Source of the DNA: Rotaria sordida
Taxonomy: Eukaryota; Rotifera; Eurotatoria; Philodinida; Philodinidae
Direction of reading: 5' to 3'
NCBI GenBank assembly: GCA_905250125.1
Contig: CAJNOL010001365.1
Coordinates: forward strand, 1 to 64,000
Length of the DNA: 64,000 nucleotides
Shown here: positions 23,914-36,309 of the stretch, one piece after another
Layout of the letters: each line of letters opens with the position of its first letter
Numbering within the stretch: the first letter of the stretch is position 1
Notes under the pieces: generated by a model
The model's input: the letters and a program-made list of their open reading frames with translations, nothing else
Databases searched by the model: none
Told to the model about the DNA's origin: nothing
Position numbers and translations under genes: made by a program

Positions 23914-24939
23914 ATGAGTCAAAATAATATTAGTAGTACTGTTCAATTTGTTGATAAATTTAATCAAAATAATTCTGTGGTTTCAATGTTAAATGATAGT
24001 TTTATTCGCATTGAAATAACTCAATTTATACAAAAAGTGAATTTTTGGATAGCAATTATGGAAATTCTTATGGTTATATGTGGAATATTAGGTAATGGTC
24101 TTGCACTTATTGTTATAAATCGTCGTTCATTACGTGACACATCATCAAGTGTATTTATAACATATTTAGCAATATTTGATATATTAGTTCTTGTTGTTCA
24201 TGTAACAAATATAGCAACATTACATTGGATTCAATCATATATATTACATTGTTTTCTTGCTTATTTAACTGATCTTGTTACATTTTGTAGTGTTTGGATT
24301 ATGGTTATAATGACATTAGAACGTTGTGTTGCTGTACATTCACCATTTTTAGCCAAACGTTTTTGTACAACAGAACGTGCACGTTATTCAATATATATTC
24401 TTATGGTTTTTTCATTTATTTTATTTTCATCAACATTCCCTAATATATATGCAATAGATAAAATTCAACAAAAATGTATTGTTCGTCATCAATATCAAAA
24501 AATAATACGCATTATAAAACCAACAATATTTTATTTTGTGCCTGATATACTTTTATTAGCAAATATATTTGTTATTTATGAATTATTTATGGCTAAACGA
24601 CAACGAACAAAAACATTAATGAATCCTGAAAATGCTATTCATCAATTAAATGCTGTTTCATTTAATAGAAAACAACGACAATTAACAATAATGCTTGTTA
24701 CAGTTTCATTAAGTTTTTATTTCTTTACAACACCAGCTATTATTGATTATATTTGGCAAATGAATCCACCTCAACATTATGATTTAAAACGACTTAAATT
24801 ACGTTTTTTAATGATGAATTTATCTGTTTTTTGGATTCAGATGAGTTCAGCAGTATGTTATTTAGACAAAAGAAAAAAAAAGAATTTTTCTTCATAATTT
24901 TTTTTTCTTTTAATTTAGACGAATTTTTTATTTTATTGT
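23914..24939 (+). CDS. Rhodopsin-family GPCR, 3' end lost in assembly gap
   Basis: Exon 1 is 23914-24852 (313 aa). An intron (GTATGT to TTTAG, 24853-24918) is followed by exon 2 from 24919, beginning TNFFILL, the start of helix 7, which then runs into N's. Helix 1 carries GNGLALIVI, helix 2 LAIFDILVL, and helix 3 ends TLERCVAV (ERC in place of DRY). A cysteine (HCFLAY) at the top of helix 3 is present for the conserved disulfide. Helix 6 has the sequence TIMLVTVSLSFYFFTTPAI. N-terminal sequons support extracellular orientation. The pattern is that of invertebrate peptide (FMRFamide-like) receptors; the ligand is unknown. The protein is incomplete only because of the gap. Confidence 0.88.
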
Positions 24940-25039
24940 NNNNNNNNNNNNNNNNNNNNNNNNNNNNNNNNNNNNNNNNNNNNNNNNNNNNNNNNNNNNN
25001 NNNNNNNNNNNNNNNNNNNNNNNNNNNNNNNNNNNNNNN
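24940..25039. other. Assembly gap (100 N)
   Basis: Exactly 100 N, a conventional placeholder for a gap of unknown size. It hides helix 7 and the tail of the GPCR and the start of the following nuclear-receptor copy, so the true distance between them is not known. Confidence 0.99.
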
Positions 25040-26121
25040 TAGTAATAAAAAAACGTCCAAGATCATCAGAAATAATTAATGTGTCAAAATGCAAACAAAA
25101 AAACTCATCTGTTTATCATAGAAGTTTAATATACCACAGTTTACGAAACACCAGCAACTGGTTTTAATTTTGCTGTGATAACATGTATGTGTTATCAAGT
25201 ATTTTTTCGTCGTAATGCATTATTAGATTTACAATCATTACAATGTCGATATTTATTAGAAAATTGTATTATTAATATGAAAACACGTCATGATTGTTTA
25301 TATTGTCGTTTAAAACAAATGTATTCAAGTTTGAATGAAAAAACGAATTAAAACATGAAAAAATTCTTGACAATCATCGTATGATATTAATTATCATTTA
25401 TCCAATTGATATATTTGATATGAAAAAAAATTTTCCATTGAAAACTATTGATTTTTGATTATATACCAAATATTTATAATTCATAAGAAGAATGTTATCG
25501 TTTACCATTAATATCATTTGAAAAATATGAATATAAATTATTTTTTCAATAATCAATTAAATCAAGAAATTAAATTACAACATTATTTTCGATTTTTATA
25601 AAAAAAAAAACATGAAACATCATTAATCAATTTTTTAAAAAATTTATCTGAATTTAAACAATTTTCAAATGATCAATAAATAGCATTAAGTAAACATAAT
25701 ATAGGATTTTGAATTTGAATGAGTTTAATTGAAACAATAGATGATTAAATACCATTATGATCTGCAATTAACTTATTACTCGAAACAATATTTGGAAAAT
25801 CATTAATTGAAGGAGTAAATATTTTATTACGTAAATTTAAAAATCAAATAAGTGATTCAACATGTATTCGATTATTACTAATAATTTTACTTTTTTCAAT
25901 ATATGATACATATCACGGTCATATAGGTACATTATGTATAACACAGGGAAAATATATTGATTTATTATAGTTATATTTAATAAAACATTATGGTGAATTA
26001 ATAGCATATAGAAAATTTTCAATAATGATATATTATTGTTTACATTTAGTAATATTAAATCATCTAGCTGAATTAATAAAGCAAGAAATATCATGCGAAA
26101 AATTTTTTCTTTCATTAGAAT
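25040..26121 (+). pseudogene. Nuclear receptor pseudogene (DNA-binding and ligand-binding domains decayed)
   Basis: After the gap, KKRPRSSEIINVSKCK leads into a zinc-finger domain: VYETPATGFNFAVITC, then VFFRRNALLDLQSLQCRYLL, then ENCIINMKTRHDCLYCRL. This is the nuclear-receptor DBD pattern, including the P-box neighbourhood FFRRN and the second finger C-x5-C-x9-C-x2-C. One finger-1 cysteine reads Tyr and the next pair is displaced by a deletion (TCMCYQV), so finger 1 cannot fold normally. Downstream, ligand-binding-domain helices are readable at about 25800-26121 (CIRLLLIILLFSIYDTYH, then IKHYGELIAYRKFSIMIYY). They are interrupted by a TAG at 25968-25970, and the hinge region has several stops. 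Nuclear receptors are ligand-regulated transcription factors; this copy is almost certainly non-functional. Confidence 0.8.
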
Positions 26122-26218
26122 AACTAAAAATAAATACGACTGTGAGACATACTTATACATATAATATATTTATATATTATTTATATGATAAAAATAAGAA
26201 AATTTCATACTTTTTTAG

Positions 26219-29200
26219 ATGCCACTAAAAAATTCTGATCGACTCCTTTTATGTATATCAAATTGTCTTATATTTTTTGCTTGTTTACACGATTTATTTA
26301 TTGTCAAATATCGTTCTGATATACATTTAATACCACGTTGGATATTATTATTAGTATCTATATTCTATATAATACTTCTTTTTTTAACACGTCTATTACC
26401 AAATTTATTTTCTAATATATTTATATTTTTAACATCATTTCTTTTATCATTATGTTTATCTTTATCAATATTTACATTAATAACAAATACAATATCATCA
26501 TCAACAAATTTTATTTTATTTAATTTTTTATTAATTCTATCAATAATATGTTCATTTATATCAAATTTAATACGTTTATTAAATAATACAACATTTTATT
26601 TTATACATTATAATGAATTAGCTGAATTAATTGGTTTTAGTTTTGGTTTATATATAACATCACAATCAATATCACTTTATTATTTAATATTATCATTATA
26701 TTTCTTAATAATAACATTACGTTTACGTGCATTTCATGGATTTATACTATTGTTATTTAATATCAGTTATTTTTATCATTATTATACACCATATTCTTAT
26801 ATAGCATGTTTTTGTTTTCTTATACGTTTAGTTGGAAGACCAATAATTGAACTTTATTTTATTTCTTTAACATCACTTGAACGTTGGATTTTATTATTAC
26901 ATTTATCAAATTCATATAGAATATTATTTCAACGTTTTATGATATTTATTTATTGTATATTACCATTGCATTGTATTTATATTATTGGACAAACAGTACG
27001 TTTACACGATGAATGGTTTATTATTGTGCCAGTATTTATAATAAGTGTAGGAATATGGTTTTTATTTCGTTCATTAACATTTAGTTTACTTTGGATGTTA
27101 TCGAATAAATTAATTGATTGTTATTTAACTATGATTCAAGCAAACAGTAATGATGAACATCATAAGATTTCATTTATTAAATTAATGGCATCTAGAGGTA
27201 TATTTGAAATTTTTAATTAAGACAACTTGCGCTCCCTAAAAAATCGATCTTTGGTTAGATGAATTCAAATCACACGAAGTTTTTAGGATATGTTGAAGTT
27301 CTAGTGGTGAGGTTATGGTAAAATTTTCAGTCCTATAACATAACGTTTTCAAGAGATATTTACAAAACAAGAAAAAAAAATATCTCATTTCGTAACCCAA
27401 AATTCTCTGTAGTCCTTCATTCTATCTAACCTAATTTTTTTCTATTTGAAAAAGCATATTAGGATGTCTCAAAAAATGGCGCTCTAATTATAAAAGTGTT
27501 CTTTTATATAATAGTAATAACGATTAATTCAAAAAAAGAACCTCTATCATGTCCTGCATCTTGACATGCTCTTTCGAACAAAAAACAAACTAAATATATA
27601 GAATGAAAATTCACAAAGAATTCTGGATTGTGCAATCAAAAAAACATATTTTGCAAGCAGAAGGTGATGAAAATAGTCATCAAAGATTTTAACAAAAAAA
27701 AACTCATACCGTTTATGACAGATTAAACATCGGATTATCTTCCTATGTATTTATTTATTTATTTATTTTTCGTAAAGGTATTCGATATTTTGGTCTTATT
27801 GCTTGGCCAATTCTTGTATGTTCAACATTATTAACATCTTTTATTGGTATATTACATTATGATACATGTACAAGTTATTCTATTGTATTATTACTTTTAA
27901 CAATTCATTTTGAATGTTTGATTTTGGCACTTGTGAAACAGCTTACATCAATCGTTGGTGGATCATGTATTGGTTACGCATTAGTTGCACCAGCATTTGA
28001 GTAAGTGCTGTTTCTTTTTCTTCTATAGTTAGAAGAAAATGACTATTAAAATTTTATGTCTGAAATTTCGACCAATAGAACATAATACAACATATATGTA
28101 CATAGCGTAGAAGTGAGAGTGAGATCTGTGACAGTTCCCGATCAAAGAACTTAACTGGTAATCAGTTCTGTTTTGACAACTAGAGCAAGCACTAAGTAAA
28201 ATCGTTAGATCACTATTATTGATAGAACAAGTGCATTTGAAAAAAACGGTCATTAGACCCAGTTCTCAAAAAAAGAATTGGTCACGGTACCCAGTTCTTT
28301 AAAAAGAACTAGTCACTGCACCCAATTCTCGAAAAAAGAACTGGTCACGACATCCAGTTCTCAACAAAAGAATTGATCAGTGCACCCCGCTCATAAAAAA
28401 CAGAACTGATCAATGGACCCAGTTCTCAAAAAAAAGAACCAGTTCTTAGAATTGCGAACTGTCACAAGTCCAGGCCCAAGGGAACTTGAGTTGTTAACTA
28501 AAGTTAAGAAAATCATCTAAAATAATGTATGATGAAATAAGTATTACAGATATATTCATTACAGTTCAAATGATAACATCATTTGAACTCTAATTGTTTC
28601 TGCTTCATAAAACATGACCAAATGTGTATTTTATTCAACTATTTTTTATAAATAGACATTTATTGTTAAAGAGAACTTCGCAAATTTTTGTTCAATCATC
28701 AAGAGAATATGCTGATAAAAGAAGATCCCATACATATTTATGTCATTTTTCTAATATATAAGGAGTATTATTTCAAGAAAAAAATATGAAGAGATTTTTG
28801 AATCGATATGTCCTTGTATTCATCCGATATGAATAAATTCATACATTTGTCAAGTAAATAGTTCTTACATTTTATTATGCATGGTTTAGTAACTATTAAC
28901 ATTGAAAAACTATTTGTCTTTTTTATGCAATCTATACAACAAGTCAAGGTCTCTTGAACTCATTCATCCGAAGAAGATATTAAAAAAAAAAGACTTGATT
29001 TCATGATCGTCTCAATAATTCAAGAAGATTAAAAATACAAAAATTAATAAACTGTGCATCACGAGTGAAAAATAAATCTCGTTATTTTGGATTGTCTTGA
29101 ATCTTTTTTTGAAATGAAATGTCCTACATATGGACATGATATTAATGAACACGATATGAATAAGTCAAAGAATTGAAAACTTCAATTTATTGTATTGTTA

Positions 29201-30516
29201 ATTATTGTTGACTTTTGAAAGAATCAAATTTAGAGATCTATTGAATTATAGATCGAGACATTGGGAATTGAACGCACCAATTGTCACAGAAGTCGTTTTA
29301 AGGTATAGTTTCTGTCTATCAGAAATCACATGTTTTCTTGTTTCGAGCTTCTTCTAATCAGCTCCACTTTATTTAACACATTTTAATCTCATATGAATTG
29401 TGCTGAAAAGGTTTAAATTTAAATGTTGTCATCAAAACAGTAAAGATGAATATATATATTCAATAAAATTTCACATTGTTTTCTTAGATCTCGTGATAAT
29501 GGTTTATTTTCCAACAGGTAAAAATAATTTTGTTTTTGAAAAATTATCGTTTTTTTTTTCTATCAAAATATGATTAGTAGAAATGTTCAAATTCTTTCTC
29601 AACAAGAAGCTTATGATAGTAGTCAACGTTGTACAAATATACTCAATGGTCTTGAACGTTTTATGGCTAATAATTTAATTGATATATTTGCTTGTGATTA
29701 TTCATCAACCGGTATACCAATGAATTTTGTTGATACAAAATTAAAAACATTTTTTGCACGTCGTACTAATGATGGTCGACATTATGATACATATTTCTTT
29801 TATTTTTCTGGCCCAACATGTGATAATGGTGATATAATTTTGTCTGGTAAAGAGATTAGTTTTGTTTTTGTTTTTGTTTTTTTTTATAAAAAAATAATAA
29901 AATTGATTTTTTCGTTTTGTTTTGAATAGATAATCAAAAAATAACGTTGAATCTTCTTTTTCAATGGTGGTGTGAAAATGAATCATCATTAACATCAAGA
30001 CTTATTCTCGTATTTGATACATTTAATTCTCATAAATGGTTAAAACAAATACGTTGTCAAACATTTAATAATTCATGTAAACCAAGTGTATTTGTTATTT
30101 TACAAACATTTAATCGACAAAAGAAAATGCCAAAATTAATTGAATTAGGTCAAGTACATTTAGGTATATTTACAGAAATATGGCTTAAATTAAATATGGT
30201 TGATGAAACATCAACAACAAATCATGATTCGAATGCATCATGGCGTGCGAATCATCTTGAACCGAAATGTTCATTTTCATATTATTATCCTGAATTTAAT
30301 TTTCGTCAACCATCAAGTGCTGATGTCGATATTTATTTGAATGAACATTCATTTTTACAACGACTTCATTTAATTTATCATCTTTTAACATATATTCCAT
30401 CATTGTTTATTTATCCATTTTTATATATATTTAATTGTATAAAACGATGGCGATTCCATTTATTAGCACCGCGAGTTGTTGATACTTATCATGGTTTTAA
30501 ATTATTTGTTCGGTGA
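26219..30516 (+). CDS. TMEM168: TMEM168 homologue, multi-pass membrane protein
   Basis: Five exons: 26219-27197, 27778-28000, 29488-29517, 29578-29846 and 29930-30516, giving 695 aa, essentially the vertebrate length (697). The N-terminal half is about ten hydrophobic helices. The conserved stretch LIDCYLTM..FIKLMASRG sits at the exon 1/2 join, followed by GGSCIGYALVAPAFE. The C-terminal soluble domain matches TMEM168 as I remember it: LNGLERFMANNLIDIFACDY, STGIPMNFVDTKLKTFFARR, DGRHYDTYFFYFSGPT, and the terminal LAPRVVDTYHGFKL. TMEM168 is a poorly characterised protein of nuclear and other internal membranes with reported effects in heart and brain. A pyrimidine-rich TTTTTTAG directly precedes the ATG and may be a trans-splice acceptor. 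Intron 2 (1,487 nt) carries an inserted repeat. Confidence 0.93.
28128..28468. mobile_element. Terminal-inverted-repeat element carrying tandem hairpin units, inside TMEM168 intron 2
   Basis: The ends are TGTGACAGTTC (28128) and its reverse complement GAACTGTCACA (ending about 28468). Between 28256 and 28447 lie about six tandem units of 31-34 bp, each of the form CCCAGTTCT-(A-rich)-AGAACTGGTCAC, so every unit is itself a small hairpin. Unit copies differ at several positions, indicating age. Confidence 0.72.
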
Positions 30517-30727
30517 TTTTAATAATCTGTTTTGTCCTTCGTTTTCATTTTTTCTTTCAAATTAAGAATCTATAAACAATGATAAATCTCAAATTTAGAA
30601 AATTTTGTTTTCAATAATAGATATTTGTTTGATTTTTTCTTTTTTTTTTTTTTTTGGTAGATAATTCTTTTTCATTTTTGTTCTACATTCATTCTGTACA
30701 TGTTAATATTTATTGTTTAATATTTTT

Positions 30728-33700
30728 ATGAATGCGTCTTGTGCATTACAACATTTTTGTGACATACATGGTCCACAAATCTTATTATGTACAGAAGCAA
30801 AAACATATATTCAAGATTTAAATGATAATGATGATGAAGATTTAAAAACATTTTATTCACAATATATTAAATCAGAACATCCACAAGGAAAAGTCGAATG
30901 CAAGGTAAAGAATTTAAATTTTAATAAATTTTTTTTTTCTAAAATTAATAATAAAATTTCATTTAGTCATGTACATTATCATCTGATAATATTCTTGTTT
31001 CATCTATTGATTCTGTAAATCATATGTTATATATTTCATCATCGTCAACACCTAATCAAGAATTATTTAAAGACGTACGAAATGCATGTTTACGAAGTTT
31101 AAATGTTGAAGTATGTTATTAAATTGATTATTCTTCTAATAAAAGTTTATCTTGTTTTCTTATTCATGACATAAAATTATTTATTTCAAATCATAAGATC
31201 TCTTTAGATAATTTTCGATAGCAAAAAGGGGAAAACATAAGTTTTAATATTGAAATAAAGATAACGAAGAAGTATTAATTTAGAGAATATTGAATACCTT
31301 AAAATATAAATATTTGATAAATTTCAATTCAAACTGTTCTGAAGAAAAAATAGTCAGAGATTATGAGCAAATTTTTAATGATGAACAATAGTCATTTTGT
31401 GAAACTCACATATATTTTTCGAAGAAAAAAAAGTAAGCTATAGTTTTAAGTCTATGTTTTGCAGCTTTTTTGACTTCGCATATTCATAGCCATCGGGGTC
31501 AATAATTACATTGAGTACGGTTCAGTAGCAATCAAGGACAACTAGCAATAGACTCCTTTCTCAAAGTTCCTTAGCAATAGGAGAAGTGCTGAACGTCATT
31601 GATGACAAGACTTAGACAATTCTAGCACATTCCAAAGTCTTCGTTGAAATTTGAATGGTTGAAATGCGTTTGTAAATATTCAAAATAGTGCAGCTTCTGA
31701 TTTTTATGCAGATAAAAAAAAAATTATATGATAGATGCCAATAATGATGGGTGACGATCGATATCAGTGTTTCGAGATATATAAGTGTGTTAAGACCTGC
31801 TGTAGATATAATGAATATGTACAACAGACTTATTTGCCTGTTAAATCAATGGCTACAATAATAATAATATTAAATAAGAAAAAATAGAATAGGAAAAAGA
31901 AAATATTTTAGTTCGAAATCCAGAAATAAATAAAACAGATTGTTTCTCCGATGATCTACTATCCTTGGAAAACAACTATAGTCTGTTAGAGATTTTTCAC
32001 TTAACATATTTTGTATTAGTATAATATGGTTAAAGAATACATATGAGTTCCATATTTTAGTTTCACAGAGGTTGCACTAAAAAGCTCTTTCAAAAAAATA
32101 TTTTACCAAATGACAAACAATACAAATCAATTGTCCTTTAAATTTTATGTTTTTTTCATTTACTTTCAATAATATTTCTATTGTGAAATATAAAAAATCT
32201 CTTACACATTTCTATCTGAAATATTATTTCTTATAGAAATCAGTTGAAGTTGATGCTCCAATATTATTTGGTGATGATGAAAATGGTTATTGTATATCAT
32301 TAGCATTTTCATGTAAAGATTTTCATGCTCGTGGTAGTCAACGTCTTTATGCTTTATGTTATTTATGTAATGATAAATATCATCTTATTTCATTAATGAA
32401 ACTTGTTAGTGACTGTTTAAGACAAGCTGCTCATTGGTTACAATATGATGCTAATGAAACTTATGAACAAGAAGGACGTATAAAAGTAAATACAAATTTA
32501 AATGGAATATCAACAATAGCTACATATATCTTTCGTCCACCACCCACTGTACCATCACAACGAATGCTTAGTGATATTGTACATGATTCAACAATAACAT
32601 TTCGTATACATGCATTATTTGTTTGGTTACTTCGTATAACTAATTCAGCAATAAAAGAAACACTTTTTGATGCACTACCAACAGAAGAACAAACAACAAA
32701 ACAAGAACGAAAAGGTAAAAGAAAAGAAAAGAAAAGAAGAAAAAAGATTCATTTATTTCCATCAATATTTTCTCTTATTAGATGTATTTGATGATGAAAA
32801 TTCAACAAATATAACGACAAAACGTCGACGAACAACAATTATTTCAAAATCTGTAACAAATGGAAATCAAAATTCATTAATAATGTCATCAACATTAACA
32901 AATAATGGTGAAAATCAAAGTTATTTAGCAACATCACTCTATTCAACTACTGGTAGTTATCAAGGAAATGATAATATTTTTTATAATGATGATGATGATT
33001 TTGATTCATTACAATATCAATTTTCATCAAATAGTCATGAAGCATTTAAATTATTTCAATTATTTATTAAAAAATTAAATAATACTAAATATTTACAATA
33101 TGTTCTATATAATTGGGTTATTGGAAATCGTTTAATTATTAAATATACAAATAGAACTGAGAATAAAGATTTAATTCGTTGTTTAGCAAGTGTTTTTCGA
33201 GTATAAAAAGAGAATATTTTATTTATTTTTATTTTTATTTTTTGAATTGATTTATTGTTTTGATTTTTCTAATAGTTATTTTTGCCTGATGGTTGTTTTC
33301 ATTTAATTGAAGTTACAAATCAAATAGCACCATGTACAGCAAATTTAATTTTATTTGATACAGATTTAGTTTTAACAAATAATATATTATTATCAATAAC
33401 AGAAGATTTTAATGATAATAATTCAATTATTATTAAAATAATACTCGATGATATTGACGAAAATCTTCGTGTTGTTAAATTAGAAACATTACCACCAACA
33501 AGATCAGAAATTCCTGGTTAGTATTTTCTCTTTTTCTGTTTTTTTTGGAAAGGCTTCCGTCTGATTTGATGACCGATCATGAATAAAGGTGCCATATATG
33601 TTGTCTTGTAGAACAATTTGTATCACATCGAATGATATATGAGAAATTAAGTTTTTCTCAAATTTTGATGTGTTGGAGAGTTCAATATACTAGTTATAAT

Positions 33701-34392
33701 CCTTGAGAAATATGTATGGTACTCATAGGTATTGTGTCCTCTAAGATGTTCTAAAATAAATTTATGCACATTTTGTTTTTAAACTCAATTCGATAAAATT
33801 ATAGATGCTCGTCAACTTTCTGTAATTAATACTTACTAGTATATGAACTCTCAACACATCAAAATTTGAGGAAAACTTGATTTCTCATATAATATTCGAT
33901 GCGGTGCACATTTTTCTATAAGATCACATATACAATATCTTGATTGAAGATCGGCCACCAAATTCATCGGAATTTTTTATTTAAATAAAAAAATTTTTGT
34001 TTTTTTAGTACCAACTTATGTTAAAACAATTATTCATTTATTAACAGATGATAGTTTAGATGAAGAAGCATTCGAATCTATGATAACACATTATAAGATT
34101 AAATATTTAAAGTAAAAAATTTTAAATATTTATAAAATTGACTAATGTCATAGTTTATTTTGTTTTATTTTTTTTAAGTAAAGCAAAACTTTATTTTCAA
34201 CTTGGCCGTTGTCAAACGGCAACAACAGTATCATCTAATGATCGTGGACAAATGACAATATTTAATGTTGAAAATACGAGTGATTTAGCATTAATACGGT
34301 TTTGGCAAAAAGGACTTTCACAAGCCTATAGAACACAAATACGTATACTTAAACAAGATGATAATCAACGAAAAAAAACAGACAAATCATAA
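30728..34392 (+). CDS. FLCN: Folliculin homologue
   Basis: Folliculin forms a GAP complex with FNIP proteins that acts on RagC/D at the lysosome in nutrient signalling. Seven exons join in frame: 30728-30904, 30967-31110, 32237-32714, 32782-33200, 33276-33516, 34009-34111 and 34179-34392, giving 591 aa (human 579). The N-terminus MNASCALQHFCDIHGPQIL matches the folliculin start, followed by CTEA, RNACLRSLNVE, PILFGDDENGY, DFHARGSQRLYALCY, FVWLLRITNSA and PTEE. The C-terminal DENN part includes LYNWVIGNRLIIK, LFLPDGC and RFWQKGLSQAYRTQI. In the human protein the catalytic arginine finger (Arg164) follows the ARGFQRWYS motif; the ARGSQRLYA version keeps the R. Intron 2 is 1,126 nt, and intron 5 contains a foldback. 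The start is the first ATG after an acceptor-like TTTTTGGTAG ending at 30660. Confidence 0.93.
33557..33970. repeat. Foldback element in folliculin intron 5 (arms about 140 bp)
   Basis: The left arm (33557-33698) is the reverse complement of the right arm (33833-33970) at roughly 80-85% identity. Matching blocks include CGATCATGAAT/ATTGAAGATCG, ATATGAGAAAT/ATTTCTCATAT, CAAATTTTGATGTGTTG against CAACACATCAAAATTTG, and ACTAGT at the inner ends. It lies fully within the intron, leaving splice sites intact. Confidence 0.8.
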
Positions 34393-34857
34393 TACAGGAA
34401 ATATTTGATTAATCATCTATTGAACAGTACGATTAAAAACCGGTGGTGCATGCGTTTGTGTTTTGTTTTATGAGTAACTATGTCAAAGATACCATGTATA
34501 TATGATTTTCTTTTTTTGTTCTGTCATTCATACGCGCATATTGTACATTCGATATTTTGCTCAATCATTTGTTTTCGTTTTCTTTCTCTATTCGATAGAA
34601 CGAATAAGATTGAAATTTATTTTGTACAGTGTGTGTTAATCAGTTGATTCGACCTTGTGTTTTTTTTCTGCTCTTGTTATTTTCTTTTTTTTTCTTCTTT
34701 CTGTTTCTTTTCATTGTATCCCTTGTTATTGTGTTTGGCAAGAATTTATAAACAACAAACTTCAAATCATTAGTCGATTGATGGTTTTCTTTATTGTTTG
34801 ATGTTGCTTTTTGATTTCTAGATATAAATACCATCAAGACAATCGACATCTGTAACA
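34393..34857. other. 3' UTR of folliculin and upstream region of POT1-like gene
   Basis: AT-rich with long T runs. TTTTTGATTTCTAG ends at 34821, 36 bases before the next ATG, a candidate spliced-leader acceptor. No gene seen. Confidence 0.45.
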
Positions 34858-35799
34858 ATGACTGGAATACCTCAGAAAGTATGTGTTAGAAGATAATTCC
34901 AAGTCTTATGTTATGATTGTTATTAGTATGAGTATAAGACAATAAATGAATTGTATAATTTAATTCAACCAAGTGGTGCTAAATGGTGTCTATATGGTGT
35001 AATCAAATTTCGTCGTGAAATCAATGTTAATTGTATGTTATTAGGTATATGTGATCCGACATCATATGGCAAAGGTAAATAAAAGATATCAACATAAACG
35101 AATAGTATTCTTTTATGTAATTAATAAGTCCTTTTTTTAGGTCCAAAAGGTGCCAGTTGTCTTCTGTATCGCGAATCGTATGCTGGTATGATTGAACTTC
35201 CTGTTCAGATTGAAGTTGGACAATTAATTCGACTACATCGAATGAAAGTGAGTAATCCTAGACAAAGAATATATAGCTATTTCTTGTCAATTAGATAACA
35301 ACTTATAAACCTGAAAGTGGTTGTATACAATTAAAATCTTCTAATTATTATAGCTGGTATGTGTATTTTAATTTGTATTATATATAAAATAAGATTTGAA
35401 TTTTTTTTCTCAGGCTTATATTTGATGGTAAAGATGATACAAGTTATGAACCGATTGCACAAAGCAGTTTTTCATATTCATTTAGTGATGATGATCGTCA
35501 TAGAGTGAGTATTTATTTTACCGAATATAGTCTAGAATGATTTCATCGATAAAATTATTGTTTAGATTGATGAATTACGTGCATGGTTATTGTCATTTGG
35601 AGATGATGAAACCTTACATAATGAACTTGATTTTCAATTTGTTTTACCAGAACCAAAATCGTTTAATGATCAATCAACTCAAACGAATGAAAATGAGATG
35701 AATGACAACAGTGAAACGACTGTTGGTACTATCAGAGATCCTGGTGGATCATCAGAATTCTTTTCAGCTTCAGATGGAGATGAACAATCAAGGAAATGA
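34858..35799 (+). CDS. POT1: POT1-like telomere end-binding protein with a single OB fold
   Basis: Six small exons (34858-34878, 34927-35074, 35141-35247, 35295-35356, 35414-35504, 35566-35799) give 220 aa. Residues about 10-160 follow the first OB fold (Telo_bind) of POT1 in order: YKTINELYNLIQPSG, WCLYGVIKFRRE, LLGICDPTSY, GQLIRLHRMKITTYKP, WLIFDGKDD, FSYSFSDDDRHRIDELRAWL. The human counterparts I recall are YGVVKF, GDIVRFHRLKI and VEALRVW. POT1 binds the G-rich single-stranded telomeric overhang. The second OB fold and the C-terminal TPP1-binding domain of the about 630-aa vertebrate protein are absent; instead there is an acidic Ser/Thr-rich tail of about 60 residues. It could be a paralogue or a truncated form. 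The 21-nt first exon is the least certain part. Confidence 0.82.
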
Positions 35800-36309
35800 T
35801 TACATACTGTCTAAGATTAAGCATTTCCATATTTTTTATTTGTACAATTATCTTTTTTTTGTTTTTGTTATTTATTTCATTTTTGTTGACTTATGCCAGA
35901 TTTTCGAGTTTTTTATTTGTTGTATAAGTAGTCTTTATCGAATCACTAAATATGATATGTTTTGAAGAAGTTTTTCTTACTGTCCATAAAATTTATATAA
36001 TTTGATAAATCTATTAAAAAATCAGCAGCATTAGATCAATTTTGTTGTTCTCAAAGTTACTGGTAGATTCTTATACCACCAAATTTTGTCATATGAACAA
36101 GATTAATTCTACGAATATTTTTCATTTAAAACGTATACATGGATTAACAAAGATCAATTTGATGGAAGCAATTTTTTAAATAAATGTTTTATGAAATAGA
36201 ATAGAATGAAATAATTCCATCACACTTGAAAGTCTAAAGGGAAATACTCGCGCATTTTTATCTCTGCTAGTGTTAATAAATCAATATCACTAAAATCAGA
36301 CGTTATAAA
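35800..36309. other. 3' UTR and AT-rich spacer
   Basis: No gene is supported; sequence is typical AT-rich intergenic DNA up to the sharp composition change near 36310. Confidence 0.45.

Noticed and set aside
25040..25168. Post-gap frame as the C-terminal tail of the GPCR
   Set aside because: The same sequence reads directly into a nuclear-receptor zinc finger; the tail interpretation relies on an arbitrary frame.
28256..28447. Regularly spaced hairpin repeats, superficially CRISPR-like
   Set aside because: Units are contiguous and degenerate without unique spacers, lie in an animal gene's intron and are bounded by terminal inverted repeats.
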